DNA of 64,000 nucleotides. Source: Roseburia sp. (GTDB lineage Bacteria > Bacillota > Clostridia > Lachnospirales > Lachnospiraceae). The notes below the pieces were generated by a model. It was not told the origin of the DNA. It saw only the letters and a program-made list of their open reading frames with translations, and made no database searches. Shown here one piece after another: positions 61,813 through 64,000 of this stretch. A program made the position numbers and the translations under genes. Within the stretch, counting starts at the first letter, position 1; each line of letters begins with the position of its first letter. The stretch lies in NCBI GenBank assembly GCA_023662875.1, contig JAMPIG010000003.1:1-64000 (forward strand). The letters run 5' to 3'.

Positions 61813-63268
61813 TTTGTAACTTCTCGATCCCCTTGCGGATTCTCTTTAACGACTCCTCTTTTCCCAGCACCTCCATAATCTCGGTGGCTCCGGCGGGAGT
61901 CATCTGCTTCCCGGACAGGGCTGTGCGCACCGGCCACATGACGTAGCCGTTCTTTACGCCCTTCTCCTCCACATACCTTACCAGCATCCCGTACAGCCCG
62001 TCATTGCTGTAATCCTCCTGCTCCTCCAGCCGGGGCAGCAGCTCCGTCAGCACCTCCAGGGAAGAAGCGCCGTTCGTCTTCATCTTTTTATGGGTATACA
62101 TTTCCACGTCATACTCCGGCAGCTCCCGGAAGAAATCCACATGCCCCTCGATATCGGGAAAGACCTCGATCCTGGTCTTCACCATCCCGGCAATCTTTCG
62201 CAGATCCAGGCTCTCCGGCAGCGCCGCCCTCAGGTAAGGCTCAGCCTGCTCATAAAACGCGTCAAAGTCCATAGCCTTGATATATTCGCCGTTCATCCAG
62301 CGCAGCTTTACAATATCGAACACCGCAGGGGACTTGCTGATCCTGCGATAGTCAAACTCTTTCGTAAGCTCCTCCAGGGAAAAGATCTCCCGGTTGTCCT
62401 CCGGGCTCCAGCCCAGAAGCGCGATATAATTTACGATAGCCTCCGGCAGAAATCCCTGCTCCAGCAGATCCTCGAAGGAGGAATGACCGCTTCTCTTGGA
62501 TAGCTTTTTATGGTTTTCGTCCGTGATCAGGGGCAGATGCACATAAGCCGGGATTTCCCAGCCAAAGGCCTCGTACAGCCTCACATACTTGGGCGAGGAG
62601 GACAGATACTCGTTTCCCCTCACCACATGGGTGATATTCATGGTATGGTCGTCCACCACGTTGGCAAAATTATAGGTGGGATAGCCGTCGGACTTGATCA
62701 GGATCATGTCGTCCAGCTCCGCGTTTTCCACCGTGATATCTCCGTACAGCTCGTCATGAAAGGTCGTCGTACCCTCCGTGGGATTGTTCTGGCGGATGAC
62801 AAAGGGCTTTCCCGCCGCCAGGTTCGTCTCGATCTCCTCCTTTGACAGGCGCAGGCAATGCTTATCGTAAACGGTAATCTCCTTACCCTCCACCACCTCT
62901 GTCTTTAAAGAGGCCAACCGTTCCTTATCGCAGAAGCAGTAATAGGCCTCGCCCTTATCGATCAGCTCCTTCGCGTACTTCATGTAAATCCCGGTCTTCA
63001 TCCTCTCGCTCTGCACATAGGGTCCGTAACCGCCGTCCTTGTCGGGCCCCTCGTCGTGTGTCAGCCCGGCCCTTTCCAGCGTGCGGTAGATGATCTCCGT
63101 GGCCCCCTCCACAAAGCGCTCCTGATCCGTATCCTCGATCCGCAGCATAAAGCTCCCGCCGTCGTGTTTCGCGATCAGAAATTCATATAAGGCGGACCGC
63201 AGATTCCCTACATGCATCTTTCCAGTGGGGCTGGGCGCATATCTTGTCCTGATTTTTGTCGTCTCCAT
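61805..63268 (-). CDS. gltX: Glutamyl-tRNA synthetase
   Basis: 487 residues, class I. HIGH-type motif in [20 protein letters not shown] (about 8-27; MHVGN), and KMSKS-type motif in [13 protein letters not shown] (about 255-267). C-terminal anticodon-binding helical domain present. Charges tRNA-Glu and, in bacteria without glutaminyl-tRNA synthetase, also tRNA-Gln; whether this one is non-discriminating is not visible. Ribosome binding site GAGAGGAAA. First gene of a two-gene unit with the helicase. Confidence 0.96.
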   Translation of the reverse strand: METTKIRTRYAPSPTGKMHVGNLRSALYEFLIAKHDGGSFMLRIEDTDQERFVEGATEIIYRTLERAGLTHDEGPDKDGGYGPYVQSERMKTGIYMKYAKELIDKGEAYYCFCDKERLASLKTEVVEGKEITVYDKHCLRLSKEEIETNLAAGKPFVIRQNNPTEGTTTFHDELYGDITVENAELDDMILIKSDGYPTYNFANVVDDHTMNITHVVRGNEYLSSSPKYVRLYEAFGWEIPAYVHLPLITDENHKKLSKRSGHSSFEDLLEQGFLPEAIVNYIALLGWSPEDNREIFSLEELTKEFDYRRISKSPAVFDIVKLRWMNGEYIKAMDFDAFYEQAEPYLRAALPESLDLRKIAGMVKTRIEVFPDIEGHVDFFRELPEYDVEMYTHKKMKTNGASSLEVLTELLPRLEEQEDYSNDGLYGMLVRYVEEKGVKNGYVMWPVRTALSGKQMTPAGATEIMEVLGKEESLKRIRKGIEKLQNA

Positions 63269-63353
63269 TTTGATTTCCTCTCTGTCCGGCGCTTTCGCCC
63301 GAACGTTTTCTATTTTCCCATTCTATCACAGAATCAGATCTGATTCAAGAATC

Positions 63354-64000
63354 TTATACTCTCTCAATCACACAGCTGTGCTTTTTGGATTTCTCATCGT
63401 AATTTATCCCTACAAGCACGATCTCACCGCCGTAATCCCTCATCACTGCCGGATAATTCCTCTCTTTTATCTGCCGGATCGCGCCCTCCGCCGATTTGTT
63501 CCATTTCAGCTCGACAACCAGCGCGGGGCACACGGTTCTTGGCTTCGGCAGATAAACCACGTCCGCAATCCCCTTGCCCGACGGGAGCTCTTCTATTTTC
63601 AGATATTGATCCGCCGCGGCAATATAGGCAAACTTGATCACATAGCGCAACGCCTGCTCGTCATTGTAAAATGTGGGCGCGTACTGCGTGTCCCGTATTG
63701 CCTGAATGGCATCGATTACGGCATCCTCCTTTCCGGCAAGCGTATCCTCCAAAAGCCTCTGAGAACGCCTGATCAAGTCGATCCATTTCCGATTTACGTT
63801 ACCGCCCTTCAAAATTTTCCGGAACTCCGCCCTTACCTCCTCATTGGGAATCCGGGCGGTATTCTCCCTTCTGTTCCAGGTCAGATATCCCAGATGAATG
63901 AGCAATGTCAGTACATCGTCCCTGCTCCGGAACGTCTCAAAATCATTCTCAAATCCATCGATATCAACCTCGATTTCCTCTCCGGAGATCAAGCGGGAAA
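63354..64000 (-). CDS. AAA-ATPase-like/PD-(D/E)XK nuclease domain protein, C-terminal part
   Basis: The frame is open to the right edge, so the N-terminal ATPase part lies outside the window. The visible 215 residues match the C-terminal half of the DUF1703/PDDEXK_9 type: VDIDGFENDFETFRSRDDVLTLLIHLGYL, FYNDEQALRYVIKFAYIAA, then the nuclease core IEELPSGKGIADVVYLPK (Asp), ALVVELKWNKSAEGAIRQIKERNYP (ELK catalytic pair, and Gln in motif IV). It ends HSCVIERV. Full-length members are abundant paralogues in Lachnospiraceae, with unclear function; some authors link them to mobile or defence loci. Confidence 0.85.
   Translation of the reverse strand, partial: SRLISGEEIEVDIDGFENDFETFRSRDDVLTLLIHLGYLTWNRRENTARIPNEEVRAEFRKILKGGNVNRKWIDLIRRSQRLLEDTLAGKEDAVIDAIQAIRDTQYAPTFYNDEQALRYVIKFAYIAAADQYLKIEELPSGKGIADVVYLPKPRTVCPALVVELKWNKSAEGAIRQIKERNYPAVMRDYGGEIVLVGINYDEKSKKHSCVIERV

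Overview
The window looks like a chromosome segment of a GC-rich, anaerobic gut Firmicute of the Lachnospiraceae type. The grounds are strong GGAGG-type ribosome binding sites almost everywhere, TTGACA/TATAAT-type promoters, tight same-strand operons with 4-8 bp overlaps, and families common in that group (DUF1292, DUF1015 beside serA/serC, GGGtGRT plus a NifU-like scaffold, BMP-type nucleoside transporter, DUF5662). I cannot name the species. Most of the window is ordinary chromosome; I see no complete prophage, insertion sequence, CRISPR array or rRNA.

Layout. 0-12.4 kb is the accessory, cell-surface end. It has a fragment at the left edge, a lone AAA ATPase, two tandem lipoproteins with FecR and leucine-rich-repeat domains, a Panacea/PemK toxin-antitoxin pair, an ECF sigma factor overlapping an anti-sigma-like protein fused to an NlpC/P60 hydrolase, a large BspA-type repeat protein with a LysM anchor, a decayed gene fragment in a hairpin-rich gap, and a MATE exporter. 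12.6-20.4 kb holds manA, the GGGtGRT/NifU-like pair, a CE2-like esterase, a left-handed beta-helix transferase and two HAD plus two GNAT enzymes. 20.4-27.3 kb holds topB, a GGDEF-EAL protein with degenerate GGDEF, asd and argH. 27.4-34.1 kb holds a two-gene ABC transporter with no binding protein, tRNA-Thr(CGT), and a complete BMP/Nup nucleoside uptake operon. 34.2-41.7 kb holds mscS, glgB, DUF1015, serA and serC. 41.8-50.8 kb holds an L,D-transpeptidase, ilvB-ilvD-leuB and vanY-tgt-yajC. 50.9-64 kb holds aroC, a beta-propeller lactonase, a Cys-rich small protein, DUF5662, a GH13 debranching-like protein lacking its catalytic residues, capA, an SH3b-NlpC/P60 hydrolase, DUF1292, a UvrD-like helicase, gltX and a partial PD-(D/E)XK nuclease.

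Themes. Biosynthesis is represented by serine (serA, serC), branched-chain amino acids (ilvB, ilvD, leuB), arginine (argH), the aspartate family (asd) and chorismate (aroC). Envelope remodelling recurs: two NlpC/P60 proteins, an L,D-transpeptidase, a VanY-type peptidase, CapA and LysM/LRR surface proteins. Glycogen is represented by an intact GlgB and, 17 kb away, an apparently dead debranching-enzyme homologue.

Most unusual observations: (1) a GH13_11-like protein with all three catalytic acids replaced; (2) two genes whose 3' ends, with stop codons, have been tandemly duplicated downstream of the stop; (3) a shared leader element just upstream of three unrelated genes; (4) the sigma factor/anti-sigma-NlpC fusion pair; (5) the Panacea-PemK pair running into the LRR lipoproteins; (6) a 68-bp perfect spacerless palindrome and a dispersed family of small hairpins with a CGAAGCG core. 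All calls come from reading the sequence; no database search was run.
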